DNA of 64,000 nt from Rhodobacterales bacterium RIFCSPHIGHO2_02_FULL_62_130 (GTDB lineage: Bacteria; Pseudomonadota; Alphaproteobacteria; Rhodobacterales; Rhodobacteraceae). Of this stretch, positions 34,394 to 44,107 are shown in pieces. The first letter of the stretch is position 1; each line of letters begins with the position of its first letter. Position numbers and translations under genes: made by a program. The DNA is taken from assembly GCA_001828855.1 (NCBI GenBank), contig MHZT01000027.1:1-64000 (forward strand), in the 5' to 3' direction. A model generated the notes under the pieces. The model was given only the letters and a program-made list of their open reading frames with translations, ran no database searches and was not told the DNA's origin.

Positions 34394-35881
34394 ATGGCCA
34401 AACGAAAGTCCGGCGCCCTGCTGACACGGATCGCAATCGACCGCGACAGCCGCACGCCGCTGTTCTGCCAGATCGAGGACCAGTTGCGCGGCATGATTTT
34501 GGCCGGTTCCCTTTCGGGCGGCACGCGGTTGCCCGCCAGTCGGGCGCTTGCCACCGATCTTGGGGTGTCGCGACAGACCGTGGTGCAGGTGCTTGAAAGC
34601 CTTGCAGCCGAGGGGTTTCTGGAAATGCGTCGCGGCTCTGGCACATTTGTCGCGGCAACGATTCCGCAGCATGTGCCGCAACGGTTCCCAAGCCAGCCAG
34701 ACAGCGGTCTGCCCAGCATCGCCGCGCCAAGGGTTTCCGGGCTTGGCTCGCGGTTCGGCGCCGCCGAGGTTGACTACATTCCGCGCGAGAACCGGCCTTT
34801 TCTGCCGAACTCGCCCGCCTATGACCAGTTTCCCTTTGCGCTCTGGCAGAAATATGTGAACCGGCAAACCCGTCAGGCCTATCGCGGCAATATGGGCTAT
34901 GGCGATCCGGCGGGCTATGCCCCGTTGCGTCAGGCGATTGCCGATTACCTTGCGCTGCATCGCAGCGATGCCTGCGACCCCGAGCAGATCGTCATCACTC
35001 CGGGCGGGCATGCCGCCTTTATGGTTGCGGCGCTTTTGCTGACCGATCCGGGCGATGGGCTGCTGTTCGAAGACCCCGGACCTTTGATCGCCCGCAACCT
35101 GTTTCAGTCGCTTGGCCGGAGGCTGGTCCATGTTCCTGTCGATGACGAGGGCATGGATTTCGAGCCAACTGTGGCGCGCGGCACGGGCGCGCGACTGGCC
35201 TTCGTCATGCCCTCGCGCCAGCATCCGCTGGGCCGCACCATGTCGCTGGCGCGGCGGTTGCGGTTGCTGGATTGGGCGAACGCCAAGGATGCCTGGATAC
35301 TTGAGGACGATTACGACAGCGAGTTCCGCTATACCGGTCGCCCTTTGCCCTCGATCCGAAGCATCGACCGCACGGGTCGGGTGATCTATGTCGGCACCTT
35401 CAGCAAGGCGCTGTTTCCGGCCTTGCGGCTGGGCTATCTGGTCTTGCCGCCCGCGCTGGTGGGGATGTTCCGCAATGCCATTGCCCTGATGGTGCGCTCT
35501 GTGCCGGAGGCGACGCAGATGGCGCTTGCCAACTTCATCGCCGATGGCCACTTCGCCAGCCACCTGCGCCGGATGCGCGAGCTTTATGCCGGACGGCGGC
35601 AGGATTTCCTGCGTGTGGCCAATGCGACAGGGGCAGGGCTTTACGAGGTCGATATGCCCGACAGCGGCATGAACGCGATTGCTTGGCTGCGGGCGGGGCA
35701 GGATGATCGCGCCTTGGCACGGCAGGCGGTTCAGGCGGGCGTGCATGCCTATCCGCTGGGCGAATATGGCGCGGGACCGTTGCCGCGCCCCGGCCTGTTG
35801 CTCGGGTTCACCGGCGTGGTGCCACACCAGCTTGGGCCGGGCCTTGGGGCGCTGGCAAAAGTCCTGGCGCGCGCGGATTAG
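34394..35881 (+). CDS. MocR/PdxR-type GntR-aminotransferase fusion regulator
   Basis: 495 residues. GntR winged helix at about 20-88 (LPASRALATDLGVSRQTVVQ), a linker, then a class I aminotransferase-like domain with the PLP lysine Lys338 in GTFSKALFP and ILEDDYDSEFR. MocR proteins sense PLP-bound amino compounds. It follows the phosphatase gene by 51 bases on the same strand and may control this ABC operon. It is also the type that regulates ectoine catabolism (EnuR) elsewhere, but it lies far from the ectoine locus. Confidence 0.88.
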   Translation: MAKRKSGALLTRIAIDRDSRTPLFCQIEDQLRGMILAGSLSGGTRLPASRALATDLGVSRQTVVQVLESLAAEGFLEMRRGSGTFVAATIPQHVPQRFPSQPDSGLPSIAAPRVSGLGSRFGAAEVDYIPRENRPFLPNSPAYDQFPFALWQKYVNRQTRQAYRGNMGYGDPAGYAPLRQAIADYLALHRSDACDPEQIVITPGGHAAFMVAALLLTDPGDGLLFEDPGPLIARNLFQSLGRRLVHVPVDDEGMDFEPTVARGTGARLAFVMPSRQHPLGRTMSLARRLRLLDWANAKDAWILEDDYDSEFRYTGRPLPSIRSIDRTGRVIYVGTFSKALFPALRLGYLVLPPALVGMFRNAIALMVRSVPEATQMALANFIADGHFASHLRRMRELYAGRRQDFLRVANATGAGLYEVDMPDSGMNAIAWLRAGQDDRALARQAVQAGVHAYPLGEYGAGPLPRPGLLLGFTGVVPHQLGPGLGALAKVLARAD

Positions 35882-35900
35882 GGCGCGCGCCAGTCGCGTT

Positions 35901-37586
35901 CTAGCTGTGGACCTGCCGCACGGGCTTGCCGCTGCGTTGGGTCTGCCCGACGCCGGGGGCTATGCCGACCGGCGCATTCGAGGGTGGCAGCATCGGGCGA
36001 CCGCGCACCATGTCGGCGCCGCGTTCGGCCAGCATGATCGTGGGCGCATTCAGGTTGGCGTTCGGCTCGCTCGGGAAAACCGAGCTGTCGATGACCCGCA
36101 GCCCTTCCAACCCGTGAACCTTCAACTGGCTGTCCACCACCGCCATCTCGTCCTCGCCCATCCGGCAGGAGCCGCAGGGGTGATAGGTGCTTTCCATCGT
36201 CTCGCGCACCCATGCGTCGATCTCGTCGTCTTTTTGCACATCGGCACCGGGGGCGATTTCCTCGCCACGGAAGGGGTCGAAGGCAGGCTGGGCAACGATC
36301 TCGCGCGTCAGACGCAGGCAGCGGCGGAAGCCTTCGCGGTCTTCCTCGCGGTTAAGATAGTTGAACAGGATGTCGGGCTGTTCATAGGGATCGGCAGAGC
36401 GCAGGCGCACATGACCACGGCTTTTCGGCTTGTTCGGACCGGTCAGCACCATAAAGCCGTGACCGTCCAGCGGTTTCTTGCCGTCATAGCGCATGGCCGC
36501 AGGCAGGAAATGGAACTGGATGTCGGGTGAGGCCAGCGTGGCATCCGACCGGATGAAGCCGCCGCTTTCGAAATGGTTCGACACCGAAAGCCCGCGTTTG
36601 AACAGCACCCATTCGACACCGATCAGAAAGCGGCTGAAAAGCCCCATTTTGCCGTTCAGGGTGATGGGCTGCTTGCAGGCATATTGGATATAGACCTCGG
36701 AATGGTCCTGCAGGTTCTCGCCCACGCCGGGCAGATCGTGCAGCACCGGCACGCCAGCCGCCTGCAACACCGCTGCAGGACCGATGCCCGAGCGTTGCAA
36801 CAGATGCGGTGCGGCAATCGGCCCCGCCGAAATCAGCACTTCACGCGCGGCGCGGGCGGTGTGGGTCTGGCCCTGATGGTCGTATTCGACGCCGGTGGCG
36901 CGTTTGCCGTCCAGCAGGATGCGGCGGGTCATGGCATGGGTGATGACGGTCAGGTTGGGCCGCGACATCGCCGGTTTCAGATAGGCATTGGCGGTTGACC
37001 AGCGCACGCCATCCTTTACCGTCATGTGCATCGGGCCAAAGCCCTCTTGCATGTGGCCGTTGGGATCATCGGTGGTGATATAGCCCGCCTCGTGGCCTGC
37101 ATCGACAAAGGCGCGGTACAGCGGGTTCTTCATCTCGTTTCCGGCATTGGTCGCCAGCGGTCCCTGCGCGCCGCGATAGGCATCGCTGCCGCCCTTCCAG
37201 CTTTCGGCGCGCTGGAAATAGGGCAGGCAGTTGGCATAGCCCCAGCCCCGTGCGCCCAAGCTTTCCCATTCGTCGAAATCCTGTGCATGGCCGCGCATAT
37301 AGACCAGACCGTTGATCGAGGACGAGCCGCCCAGCACCTTGCCGCGCGGGCAATGCACCTGCCGCCCGTCCAGCCCCGGTTCGGGCTGGGTCATGTATTT
37401 CCAGTTGTATTTGGTGCCGTTCATCGGGATCGACAGCGCGGTCGGCATCTGGATGAAGATGGACTTGTCGCTGCCGCCATACTCCAGAACCAGCACGCGG
37501 GTTGCCGGATCTTCACTCAGCCGGTTTGCCAGCACGCAGCCAGCCGAACCCGCGCCGATGATGATGTAGTCGAAATCCGAAGACAT
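35901..37586 (-). CDS. GMC-family oxidoreductase (choline dehydrogenase-like)
   Basis: 561 residues, FAD-dependent alcohol dehydrogenase of the glucose-methanol-choline family. FAD-binding [17 protein letters not shown] at the N terminus, the GMC signature [14 protein letters not shown] (about 85-99) and the catalytic His in [10 protein letters not shown] near 470 are present. The substrate is unknown; BetA-like choline oxidation is only one option. It is the last gene of the minus-strand cluster 35.9-42.7 kb, about 95 bases after the NCS1 permease. Confidence 0.87.
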   Translation of the reverse strand: MSSDFDYIIIGAGSAGCVLANRLSEDPATRVLVLEYGGSDKSIFIQMPTALSIPMNGTKYNWKYMTQPEPGLDGRQVHCPRGKVLGGSSSINGLVYMRGHAQDFDEWESLGARGWGYANCLPYFQRAESWKGGSDAYRGAQGPLATNAGNEMKNPLYRAFVDAGHEAGYITTDDPNGHMQEGFGPMHMTVKDGVRWSTANAYLKPAMSRPNLTVITHAMTRRILLDGKRATGVEYDHQGQTHTARAAREVLISAGPIAAPHLLQRSGIGPAAVLQAAGVPVLHDLPGVGENLQDHSEVYIQYACKQPITLNGKMGLFSRFLIGVEWVLFKRGLSVSNHFESGGFIRSDATLASPDIQFHFLPAAMRYDGKKPLDGHGFMVLTGPNKPKSRGHVRLRSADPYEQPDILFNYLNREEDREGFRRCLRLTREIVAQPAFDPFRGEEIAPGADVQKDDEIDAWVRETMESTYHPCGSCRMGEDEMAVVDSQLKVHGLEGLRVIDSSVFPSEPNANLNAPTIMLAERGADMVRGRPMLPPSNAPVGIAPGVGQTQRSGKPVRQVHS

Positions 37587-37682
37587 GGTGGAACCTCCCT
37601 GAGGGCGGGCGCTGCGCCGGGTTTGTTTGGGAAAGGGGGGCGGGGATCATCGGACCCCCGCCGAGTTGAGCGGCCCGAAGGG

Positions 37683-39119
37683 TCAGCCGCGCGGATAGTT
37701 GCCCCAGCCTTCGCCCTTGGCGAAGATGCGGGTCAGGACATAGTGGACAAGCCCGGCCGCAAAGCAGGACGGCAACGAGGCGGTGAGGTATTTGAACGCA
37801 GGCATGCTTTCCAGCGTTTGCGGGTTGAACACCGCGACATAGACGACAAAGCCCACGATCAGCGCCACGATGCCGATGGGGTTGAACCCGCCCGCAAAGC
37901 GGTAGGGCGAGGTTGCCGGATCACCGTGGAGGCCCTTCAGGTCCAGCTTCTGACGCCGCAGAAAGAAGTAATCCGCGATGCCGATACCCGCCAGCGCCGA
38001 ATTCAGCGCCGAGGTCCAGACGAGGAAGATGAAGAAGCCGTCATACATTGTCGGGTAAAACACTACGAGGATCAGCGGCACCACGCAGAACCCGAACAGC
38101 AGCACTTCCCAGCGGATGTTGCGGATTGCGCTGGTGCCGATCTGGCGCAGACCTACGACCGAGGTGTAAAGGATGTTCGCCATCGAGGTGACATTGGCGA
38201 AGGCCACAAAGCCAAGCGCGATCACGCCAACCGCGACGCCGCCCACCTGTGCCATCCAGATCGTCGGATCGCTGTTGCCAAGTGCGACCGACCCCAGAAG
38301 CCCCACGATCTCGCCCAAGGTGGCGGCCCCGAAGATGCCGATGATATTGGGCCAGAAGGCGGTGCGTTCATTGCGCGTCAGGCGGCCAAGGTTGCCGATA
38401 TAGGGCCACCATGAAAATCCGGCGGCAAGGTTGACCTCGACCGCGATGATGAAGTTCAGGGTGTTGTCCTCGAAGGGCGGCGCCAGAGCCTTCATCCCCA
38501 TCAACGCGCCAAAGGAATGGTTGCTGAGGATCAGATACATCATCCAGCCCATCAGCAAGACCAGCGCGGGCGAGATGATCATGTTGAAAAACTTGATCGA
38601 GGTTGGCCCCTTGGCGACGATGAACCAGGTCAGCAGGATAGCGCCGATGGCCGCAACCGTAACCTTGGGACCAAGCGGCGCGGCCTCGCCCCCTGACACC
38701 AGCGCGGTCAGCCCGTCGATAGAGCGGCCGAACATCATACCCAGCACCGCAAGCCAACCCATGGTCAGGAACACCACGGCAAGGAAATAGACCAGACGGC
38801 TGCCGTTCGGGCCAAACTGGCTGCGAAGTGCGGTGAACTGTTCAACCCCGTATTTGCCTGCGGGAATACAGGTGGGCAGGGCGGTCAGGATGACCCCGAT
38901 GATATTGCCGATCACGATGGCCGCGATGCCTTCGCGCGGGCCGACGAAAAGGCCGACCGCACCCCCGATCAGGAAGGCCCAAGTGGCGATGGCAAGGGCC
39001 GAATTGGCATAGGTGAATTCCCAGAACCCCCAAAGCCGTTCGGCGGGCAACAGCGGCAGGTCGCCGCGTTCTGCGGCATCTCTGTAGCCGCGCGGGTCTT
39101 GCGTGTCAGTCTTTGCCAT
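37683..39119 (-). CDS. NCS1-family purine-cytosine/hydantoin-type permease
   Basis: 478 residues from the ATG at 39119. About twelve membrane segments; the N-terminal LWGFWEFTYANSALAIATW and LPTCIPAGKYGVEQFTALRS regions fit nucleobase-cation symporter-1 (CodB-like) carriers, importers of cytosine, hydantoins, allantoin and related N compounds. It starts two bases after the stop of a 56-codon membrane gene. Confidence 0.82.
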   Translation of the reverse strand: MAKTDTQDPRGYRDAAERGDLPLLPAERLWGFWEFTYANSALAIATWAFLIGGAVGLFVGPREGIAAIVIGNIIGVILTALPTCIPAGKYGVEQFTALRSQFGPNGSRLVYFLAVVFLTMGWLAVLGMMFGRSIDGLTALVSGGEAAPLGPKVTVAAIGAILLTWFIVAKGPTSIKFFNMIISPALVLLMGWMMYLILSNHSFGALMGMKALAPPFEDNTLNFIIAVEVNLAAGFSWWPYIGNLGRLTRNERTAFWPNIIGIFGAATLGEIVGLLGSVALGNSDPTIWMAQVGGVAVGVIALGFVAFANVTSMANILYTSVVGLRQIGTSAIRNIRWEVLLFGFCVVPLILVVFYPTMYDGFFIFLVWTSALNSALAGIGIADYFFLRRQKLDLKGLHGDPATSPYRFAGGFNPIGIVALIVGFVVYVAVFNPQTLESMPAFKYLTASLPSCFAAGLVHYVLTRIFAKGEGWGNYPRG

Positions 39120-39120
39120 C

Positions 39121-39291
39121 TCAGACCCCCCAAGCCCAGAAACCGGCCACCAGCACAACCGTCAGCGCCAGAAGCCCCCAGTAATCACCGGCGCGCATCT
39201 GTCCGCGCCAGTCGTCCTTTGACTCGATCTCGTCATAGACCGCGATGCGCCGCTGCAATTCGTGGCGCCAGCCGTTGTCCCTCTCGCTCAT
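39121..39291 (-). CDS. Small single-span membrane protein encoded before the NCS1 permease
   Basis: A 56-residue frame starting MSERDNGWRHELQRRI, preceded by a strong GGGAGG ribosome-binding site. The N-terminal 35 residues are charged; the C-terminal about 20 (GLLALTVVLVAGFWAWG) form one membrane helix. Its stop lies one base before the permease start, so the two are almost certainly co-translated. It may be an accessory subunit of the carrier. No family recognised. Confidence 0.65.
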   Translation of the reverse strand: MSERDNGWRHELQRRIAVYDEIESKDDWRGQMRAGDYWGLLALTVVLVAGFWAWGV

Positions 39292-39336
39292 TCCAGTCCT
39301 CCCTTTTTTGATGGTGCCGGTTGTTCCGACCTTTCG

Positions 39337-40227
39337 TTATTCGACCCGCACAGGTGCGGTGTAATAGGGCAGCCGGTCGATGCGGGGCGTCCAGCCGCCT
39401 GTGGCGACCAGATGCTGCACATGGGCTGCGATTTCCTCCATCGGCGCGAACCAGACATCGCCGCGCGCGACTGCGATTTCCAGAAACCGGTGCCAGTGAT
39501 GCCAGCGCGCCAGCCGCCCAGTGGCAAAGGGATGCACGACCGGCACCCAAAGCCCGCCATGGGCATAGGCCGCCTCGAATTCCTGCACGAAAGGCAAAAG
39601 CCCCTGCTCCGGCGCGCGGATCGGCATCATGTAGTCAAGGTCCATCGACTGCACATATTGCGGCCAGTCATCCAGACCCCAGTGCGAGGGCAGTTCCACC
39701 AACCGGCCCTTGGCGCTTTCCAGCAGGTAGGGCTGGTCGTCGCCCATCAGCGAGGCATCATAGGCAAAACCGCGCATCGCCAGCAGATCGGCGGAACGGT
39801 GCGAGAAGTTGTAAAGCGGCGCACGCCAGCCGCGCGGGCGCTGGCCAGTGGCGCGGACGATCACTTCGATGCCCCGATCCAGCCAGTGCGCCTCTTCGTC
39901 GTCTGACAACTCACGCGGATGTTCGTGCAAAAAGCCGTGGTGGGCGATTTCATGCCCGCCCTTCAGGATGGCTTCCACCGCCTGCGGATATTGCTCGATG
40001 CACCATGCCGGAATGAAGAAGGTCTGCTTTATGCCCAACTGGCGATAGCTTTCCACGATGCGCGGAATCGCCACCTGTGGCCCGTATTGCAGCATGGAAA
40101 TCGCCGAAACACGGCTGTGACCATCCGTCGGGTGGGCGATGTGGACCAGACTGTCGGCGTCCATGTCAAAGGTGACACAGGCCGCGCATTTCGCGCCATT
40201 GGGCCACGGGATCGGATTGCGGATCAT
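39337..40227 (-). CDS. Polysaccharide-deacetylase-fold hydrolase (PuuE-like)
   Basis: 296 residues from the ATG at 40227, which overlaps the upstream SDR stop. NodB-fold motifs: VTFDMDAD (metal Asp), HEIAHHGFLHEH (metal His pair) and RGWRAPLYNFS. Cytoplasmic members such as PuuE allantoinase act on small C-N substrates rather than polysaccharides. With an NCS1 permease and a ureohydrolase in the same operon, a C-N bond hydrolase role is likely (inference). Confidence 0.8.
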   Translation of the reverse strand: MIRNPIPWPNGAKCAACVTFDMDADSLVHIAHPTDGHSRVSAISMLQYGPQVAIPRIVESYRQLGIKQTFFIPAWCIEQYPQAVEAILKGGHEIAHHGFLHEHPRELSDDEEAHWLDRGIEVIVRATGQRPRGWRAPLYNFSHRSADLLAMRGFAYDASLMGDDQPYLLESAKGRLVELPSHWGLDDWPQYVQSMDLDYMMPIRAPEQGLLPFVQEFEAAYAHGGLWVPVVHPFATGRLARWHHWHRFLEIAVARGDVWFAPMEEIAAHVQHLVATGGWTPRIDRLPYYTAPVRVE

Positions 40228-40958
40228 GGCATGATGCTCCCGCCATTGGGGCCAATGCCTTGGCCGGTGAAATAGCGCCCGCCATCGCCGGCAAGGAACA
40301 GGGCCAGCGCGGCCATCTCGTCGGCTTGGCCAAAGCGGGCCAGCGGGATCGCCAGTTCGCGGGCGCGCCATTCCGCGCTCATGTTCGCGGCTCCCAGCAT
40401 TTCGGTGTCGATCGGGCCGGGGCAGATGGCGTTGACCAGAATGCGCGGCGCAAATTCCTTTGCCCAACTGCGGACAAGGCCAAGGACGCCATGTTTCGAG
40501 GCGGCATAGGGCGAAAACGTCTCGCGCCCGTAATAGGCCATATCCGAGGCGATCAGGATGGCCCGCGCGGGGTTATCGGCGCTGCCGGTCATCCGGCCAA
40601 TCGCCATCTGGCCGATCAGGAAACTGCCGCGCAGGTTGACGGCGATCACGCGGTCGAAATCGGCAATGGGCGTTTGCAGCAGCGGCGCTTCGTGAATGAT
40701 TCCGGCGCAATGCACCAGAACATCCAAGCCGCCGAAGGCACTGTCGATAGACTGGCCAAGGGCGGCAACCGACTGTTCGTCAGAGACATCGCAGGTCAGG
40801 CTTGCAACCTCGGCCGCGCCTGCCGCCTGTGCAGCCGCCGCCGTGTCTTGCGGCAGGTGTATATCGGCAAGGGCAACGCGTGCGCCTTGGCGGGCGAAGG
40901 CGAGGGCGCAGGCCGCGCCGATGCCGCGATAGGCACCTGTGACCAGAACGCGGCTCAT
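40224..40958 (-). CDS. Short-chain dehydrogenase/reductase
   Basis: 244 residues from the ATG at 40958 (MSRVLVTGAYRGIG). Rossmann TGxxxGxG, the Asp of the adenine pocket (TCDVSDEQS), and the YxxxK catalytic pair in SPYAASKHG. Probably an alcohol or keto-intermediate dehydrogenase of this operon. Overlaps of four bases on both sides. Confidence 0.85.
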   Translation of the reverse strand: MSRVLVTGAYRGIGAACALAFARQGARVALADIHLPQDTAAAAQAAGAAEVASLTCDVSDEQSVAALGQSIDSAFGGLDVLVHCAGIIHEAPLLQTPIADFDRVIAVNLRGSFLIGQMAIGRMTGSADNPARAILIASDMAYYGRETFSPYAASKHGVLGLVRSWAKEFAPRILVNAICPGPIDTEMLGAANMSAEWRARELAIPLARFGQADEMAALALFLAGDGGRYFTGQGIGPNGGSIMP

Positions 40959-41731
40959 GCCATCACCTCGCCGCGGTCCAGCATCAAGGCCTGTCCCGTC
41001 ATGTCGCGCGCCCCGTCCGAGGCCAGCCACAGATAGGGCGCGGCCAGATCGTCAGGTTCCAGCAAGCCCGGCAAGACCTGCGCGGCCACGATCTCGGCCA
41101 GCAGATCATCCTCGCTGCGGCCCGTGCGCTGCGACATGTTTGCCAGCGACAGCATCGCCGCCTCGGTCCGCACCCAGCCGGGGCAGACGGCGTTGACGCG
41201 GATGCCGCGCGGGCCAAGTTCCTTGGCCATCACCCGCATGAAGCCAAGGTTTGCGTGTTTCGAGGTGACATAGGCCGAAAACTCTGGCACCGCGACACGG
41301 CTCCAGATCGAGGCGGTGATCAGGATGCGGCCTCCGGCGGCCATTTTCGGCACGGCATGGCGGGTGACGTAGAAGGTGCCGTTGGTGTTGATGTCGGTGA
41401 TGCGGCGGAAGGTTTCTTCGACGCCTTCCTCCAGCAACGGCGTGATCCGCTCCAGCCCCGCATTGTTCACCAGCACATCGATGCGGTCCATGCCCGCCAG
41501 TGCCGCCTTGACCGCCGCGCTGTTGGTGATGTCACATTCCAGCGCGGCACAGGGACGTCCGGTTTCCGCGGCAATCGCGGAGGCTGCGGCATGGATGCCT
41601 GCGCCCGAGGATAGGATCGTCACATCAGCCCCGGCCACGGCGAACGCCTTGGCGACAGCAAAGCCGATGCCACGGCTGGCCCCCGTGACCAGAACGCTTT
41701 CGCCGTCAAAACTGTAGCGAACTGCCCCCAT
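40955..41731 (-). CDS. Short-chain dehydrogenase/reductase
   Basis: 258 residues. NAD(P)-binding TGASRGIG, LVNNAG, the Ser-Tyr-Lys active-site region ASIWSRVAVPEFSAYVTSKH and the GWVRTEA loop. Second SDR of the cluster, three bases after the ureohydrolase gene. It is distinct in sequence from its neighbour, so the two probably act on different steps. Confidence 0.85.
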   Translation of the reverse strand: MGAVRYSFDGESVLVTGASRGIGFAVAKAFAVAGADVTILSSGAGIHAAASAIAAETGRPCAALECDITNSAAVKAALAGMDRIDVLVNNAGLERITPLLEEGVEETFRRITDINTNGTFYVTRHAVPKMAAGGRILITASIWSRVAVPEFSAYVTSKHANLGFMRVMAKELGPRGIRVNAVCPGWVRTEAAMLSLANMSQRTGRSEDDLLAEIVAAQVLPGLLEPDDLAAPYLWLASDGARDMTGQALMLDRGEVMA

Positions 41732-41734
41732 GGA

Positions 41735-42706
41735 TCAGACGCCCCTTGCGTGCATGATCCGCCCGATCAGGTTCATCAACACCTGTGCGGCCAAGATCGT
41801 TGTCGTGCTGGTGTGGTCGTAATCCGGTGCCACCTCGACCAGATCGACGCCGACGACCGTGCCGCGCTGGCACAGGCCCGCCAGCAGTTCCAGCACCTCG
41901 TAATAGATGAAACCGCCATGCGAGGGCGTTCCGGTGCCGGGCGCGATCGAGGGATCAAATCCGTCGATGTCGATGGTGATGTAATAGCGCGCACCTGCCG
42001 GAACCCGCGCCAGCACAGCCTCGACTCCCAAGGCGCGGATCTGGCGCACCGACAAAATGTCGGACCCCATCTTGCGCGCATCCTCATAGCCATCGCGGGC
42101 GGTGGACGACACGTTGCGGATGCCAAGCTGCGTCAGACCCGAGACATAGGGCCTTTCGGCGGCACGGCGCATCGGGCTGCCGTGGCCATTCCGCACGCCA
42201 TGACGCACATCGACGAAATCCAGATGGGCGTCGATCTGCACGATATGGATTGGTCCATTGGCCGCGCAATCTTCGTCAAAGGCGGCGATGCAAGGGATAT
42301 TGACCGAATGATCGCCCCCGATCACCACCGGCAAGGCCCCGGCCTTCAGGATCTTGCGAACGCCATATTCGATGTTGGCGTGGCTTCTGTCGGTATCGGT
42401 GTGAATGATGTCGGCATCACCCAGATCGACGATCCGCACCTTGTCGGCGGGCAGATAGGTCACGTCATCTTCGTGGTCATAGGCTCCGCCATGACCGAAG
42501 GAAAACAGCGTCGATGCCTCGCGCACGCCGCGCGGTCCAAAGCGCGCGCCAGAGCGCCATTGCGTGCCGAAATCGAACGGCGCGCCCAAAACCGCAACAT
42601 CGGCGTCAATCGCATCCCAGTCCGGTTGATAGGGGGACTTCCCGAAGGTGCAGATACCCACAAATGGCAGATTGAGCCGCCCAGTGTCATATGAATTGGC
42701 TGACAT
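41735..42706 (-). CDS. Ureohydrolase (agmatinase/arginase family)
   Basis: 323 residues from the ATG at 42706, preceded by AAGGGA. The binuclear Mn motifs are complete: IGGDHSV, QIDAHLDF and TIDIDGFDPSIAPGTGTP. The enzyme should hydrolyse a guanidino compound to urea plus an amine, for example agmatine or guanidinobutyrate; the exact substrate is open. It is the first gene of the minus-strand operon and divergent from a LysR regulator. Confidence 0.87.
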   Translation of the reverse strand: MSANSYDTGRLNLPFVGICTFGKSPYQPDWDAIDADVAVLGAPFDFGTQWRSGARFGPRGVREASTLFSFGHGGAYDHEDDVTYLPADKVRIVDLGDADIIHTDTDRSHANIEYGVRKILKAGALPVVIGGDHSVNIPCIAAFDEDCAANGPIHIVQIDAHLDFVDVRHGVRNGHGSPMRRAAERPYVSGLTQLGIRNVSSTARDGYEDARKMGSDILSVRQIRALGVEAVLARVPAGARYYITIDIDGFDPSIAPGTGTPSHGGFIYYEVLELLAGLCQRGTVVGVDLVEVAPDYDHTSTTTILAAQVLMNLIGRIMHARGV

Positions 42707-42802
42707 ACGAAAGTCCCTTGCTGTGCATCCGGCTAGGGAAACATCGGAGGTCATTTCGAAAAATATCTATGTTTTCATGTTTAGTTGTGATTTTCTAAAT
42801 GT

Positions 42803-43738
42803 ATGAAGCAAAACACCAAACGATCTGCGGACAGTGTTCCCTTAAGCGATGTCGATCTGCGCTTGTTGCGGATATTTGCTACCATTGTGAATTGCAACGG
42901 CTTTTCCGCCGCACAAATCAGTCTGGGGATGAGTCAGGCGACGATCTCGACCCATATGCGCCACCTTGAGGAACGCTTGCGCGTGCGTCTGTGCGAACGC
43001 GGGCGCGGCGGATTTTTTCTGACGGATGAAGGGCAAAAGGTTTACAACGCCTGTCTAGATCTGTTCGGCTCGCTTGACCGATTCCAGACGGCGATGGGCG
43101 ATGTGGTGGGCGAACTTGGCGGGGTGCTGTCCTTTGGCACTGTGGATGCCATGGTTACCAACCCCGCACTGAACCTTGACCTTGCGATTGCGGCCTTTCA
43201 TCGGCGCGCGCCACGGGTGACGCTTGAGTTTGACGTGGCTACCCCGCAAATCCTGTCACAGGGGTTGCTCAGTGGCACCTATCAGGTGGTGTTGATGCCG
43301 GCACCGGCGCGTCCGGTCAACACCACAGCGCAGGTCTTGTTCCACGAGACGCAAAAGCTTTACTGCGGCCGGAGCCATCCGCTTTTTGGCGTTGCGGATA
43401 CCGATCTGACGCCCGACCTGCTGGCGCGCCAGTCTTTCGCGGGGCGCACCTATATGCCGCGCCTGCCAATCTGTGGCGTCGATTTCGACTGGCAAGCGGC
43501 CTCGCCCCATATGGAGGGAACCCTGATCCTGCTTTTGTCCGGCGCGTTCATCGGGTTTTTGCCCGAGCATTATGCCGCGACCGAGGTTCAATCCGGCCGC
43601 CTTCGCGTGCTTGCGGCAGATCGGTTCACCTTCGAAGATCCGTTCCAGATCGTTTACGCAAGGCAATCCCCCCCTCGCGCCGCTGTCGCACTTGCACAAG
43701 CCATCATTGCGAATTGTGCGACTGCCCAGAACCGATGA
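42803..43738 (+). CDS. LysR-family transcriptional regulator
   Basis: 311 residues. N-terminal helix-turn-helix (LRLLRIFATIVNCNGFSAAQISLGMSQATISTHM) and a C-terminal periplasmic-binding-like effector domain. It is divergent from the ureohydrolase operon with a gap of 96 bases that is AT-rich near its own start, the usual arrangement for a LysR activator of the neighbouring pathway. Confidence 0.88.
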   Translation: MKQNTKRSADSVPLSDVDLRLLRIFATIVNCNGFSAAQISLGMSQATISTHMRHLEERLRVRLCERGRGGFFLTDEGQKVYNACLDLFGSLDRFQTAMGDVVGELGGVLSFGTVDAMVTNPALNLDLAIAAFHRRAPRVTLEFDVATPQILSQGLLSGTYQVVLMPAPARPVNTTAQVLFHETQKLYCGRSHPLFGVADTDLTPDLLARQSFAGRTYMPRLPICGVDFDWQAASPHMEGTLILLLSGAFIGFLPEHYAATEVQSGRLRVLAADRFTFEDPFQIVYARQSPPRAAVALAQAIIANCATAQNR

Positions 43739-44107
43739 TCGGAAGGAACGGCACTCGTATTGGAGCGCTGGGGCTGGCCCGTGGCGTTGTGGAGAATAAC
43801 GACCGTAGTGTTTCAGACCTGAACCGGGCGGCTTGCACAGGATCGGGTAAGTCGTGCATTTTGCAGGCGGGACAAGTGCCGGTATTTCATCAGGCATGGC
43901 CTGCAACCTTCTGGTCAAGCGACCGTCTAGGCTGGCTTGGCGGTGCCGGAAGGGTCGCAAAGGCCTTGAAAATGTGCCTCTTTGCGGGGGCGGGCATGAT
44001 GCGGTGGTTGCGATTTCCGCCTCAATGATGATAACTGTCAGCAATATATCCAAGACCAAGCGGGTGGTCACCACCCCTTGATTGGCGCGGCGACAAAAGG
44101 ACAGACC
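43739..44107. other. Intergenic region upstream of tetR
   Basis: About 370 bases without a supported gene. The tetR-proximal end holds an operator-like sequence (44027-44042). Short frames here lack recognisable features. Confidence 0.35.
44027..44042. promoter_or_regulatory. Candidate TetR operator before tetR
   Basis: GATGATAACTGTCAGC matches the two 16-mers found upstream of the broken SDR gene (46918-46933 and 46944-46959): the GATGAT half-site is the same, and the other half-site (GTCAGC versus ATCATC/GTCATC) has one or two changes. Placed 66 bases before the tetR start, it suggests autoregulation. Confidence 0.45.

Noticed and set aside
33341-35827. 828-codon minus-strand open frame
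   Set aside because: It runs antisense through the phosphatase and MocR genes, whose motifs are intact, and its own translation is low-complexity and domain-free.
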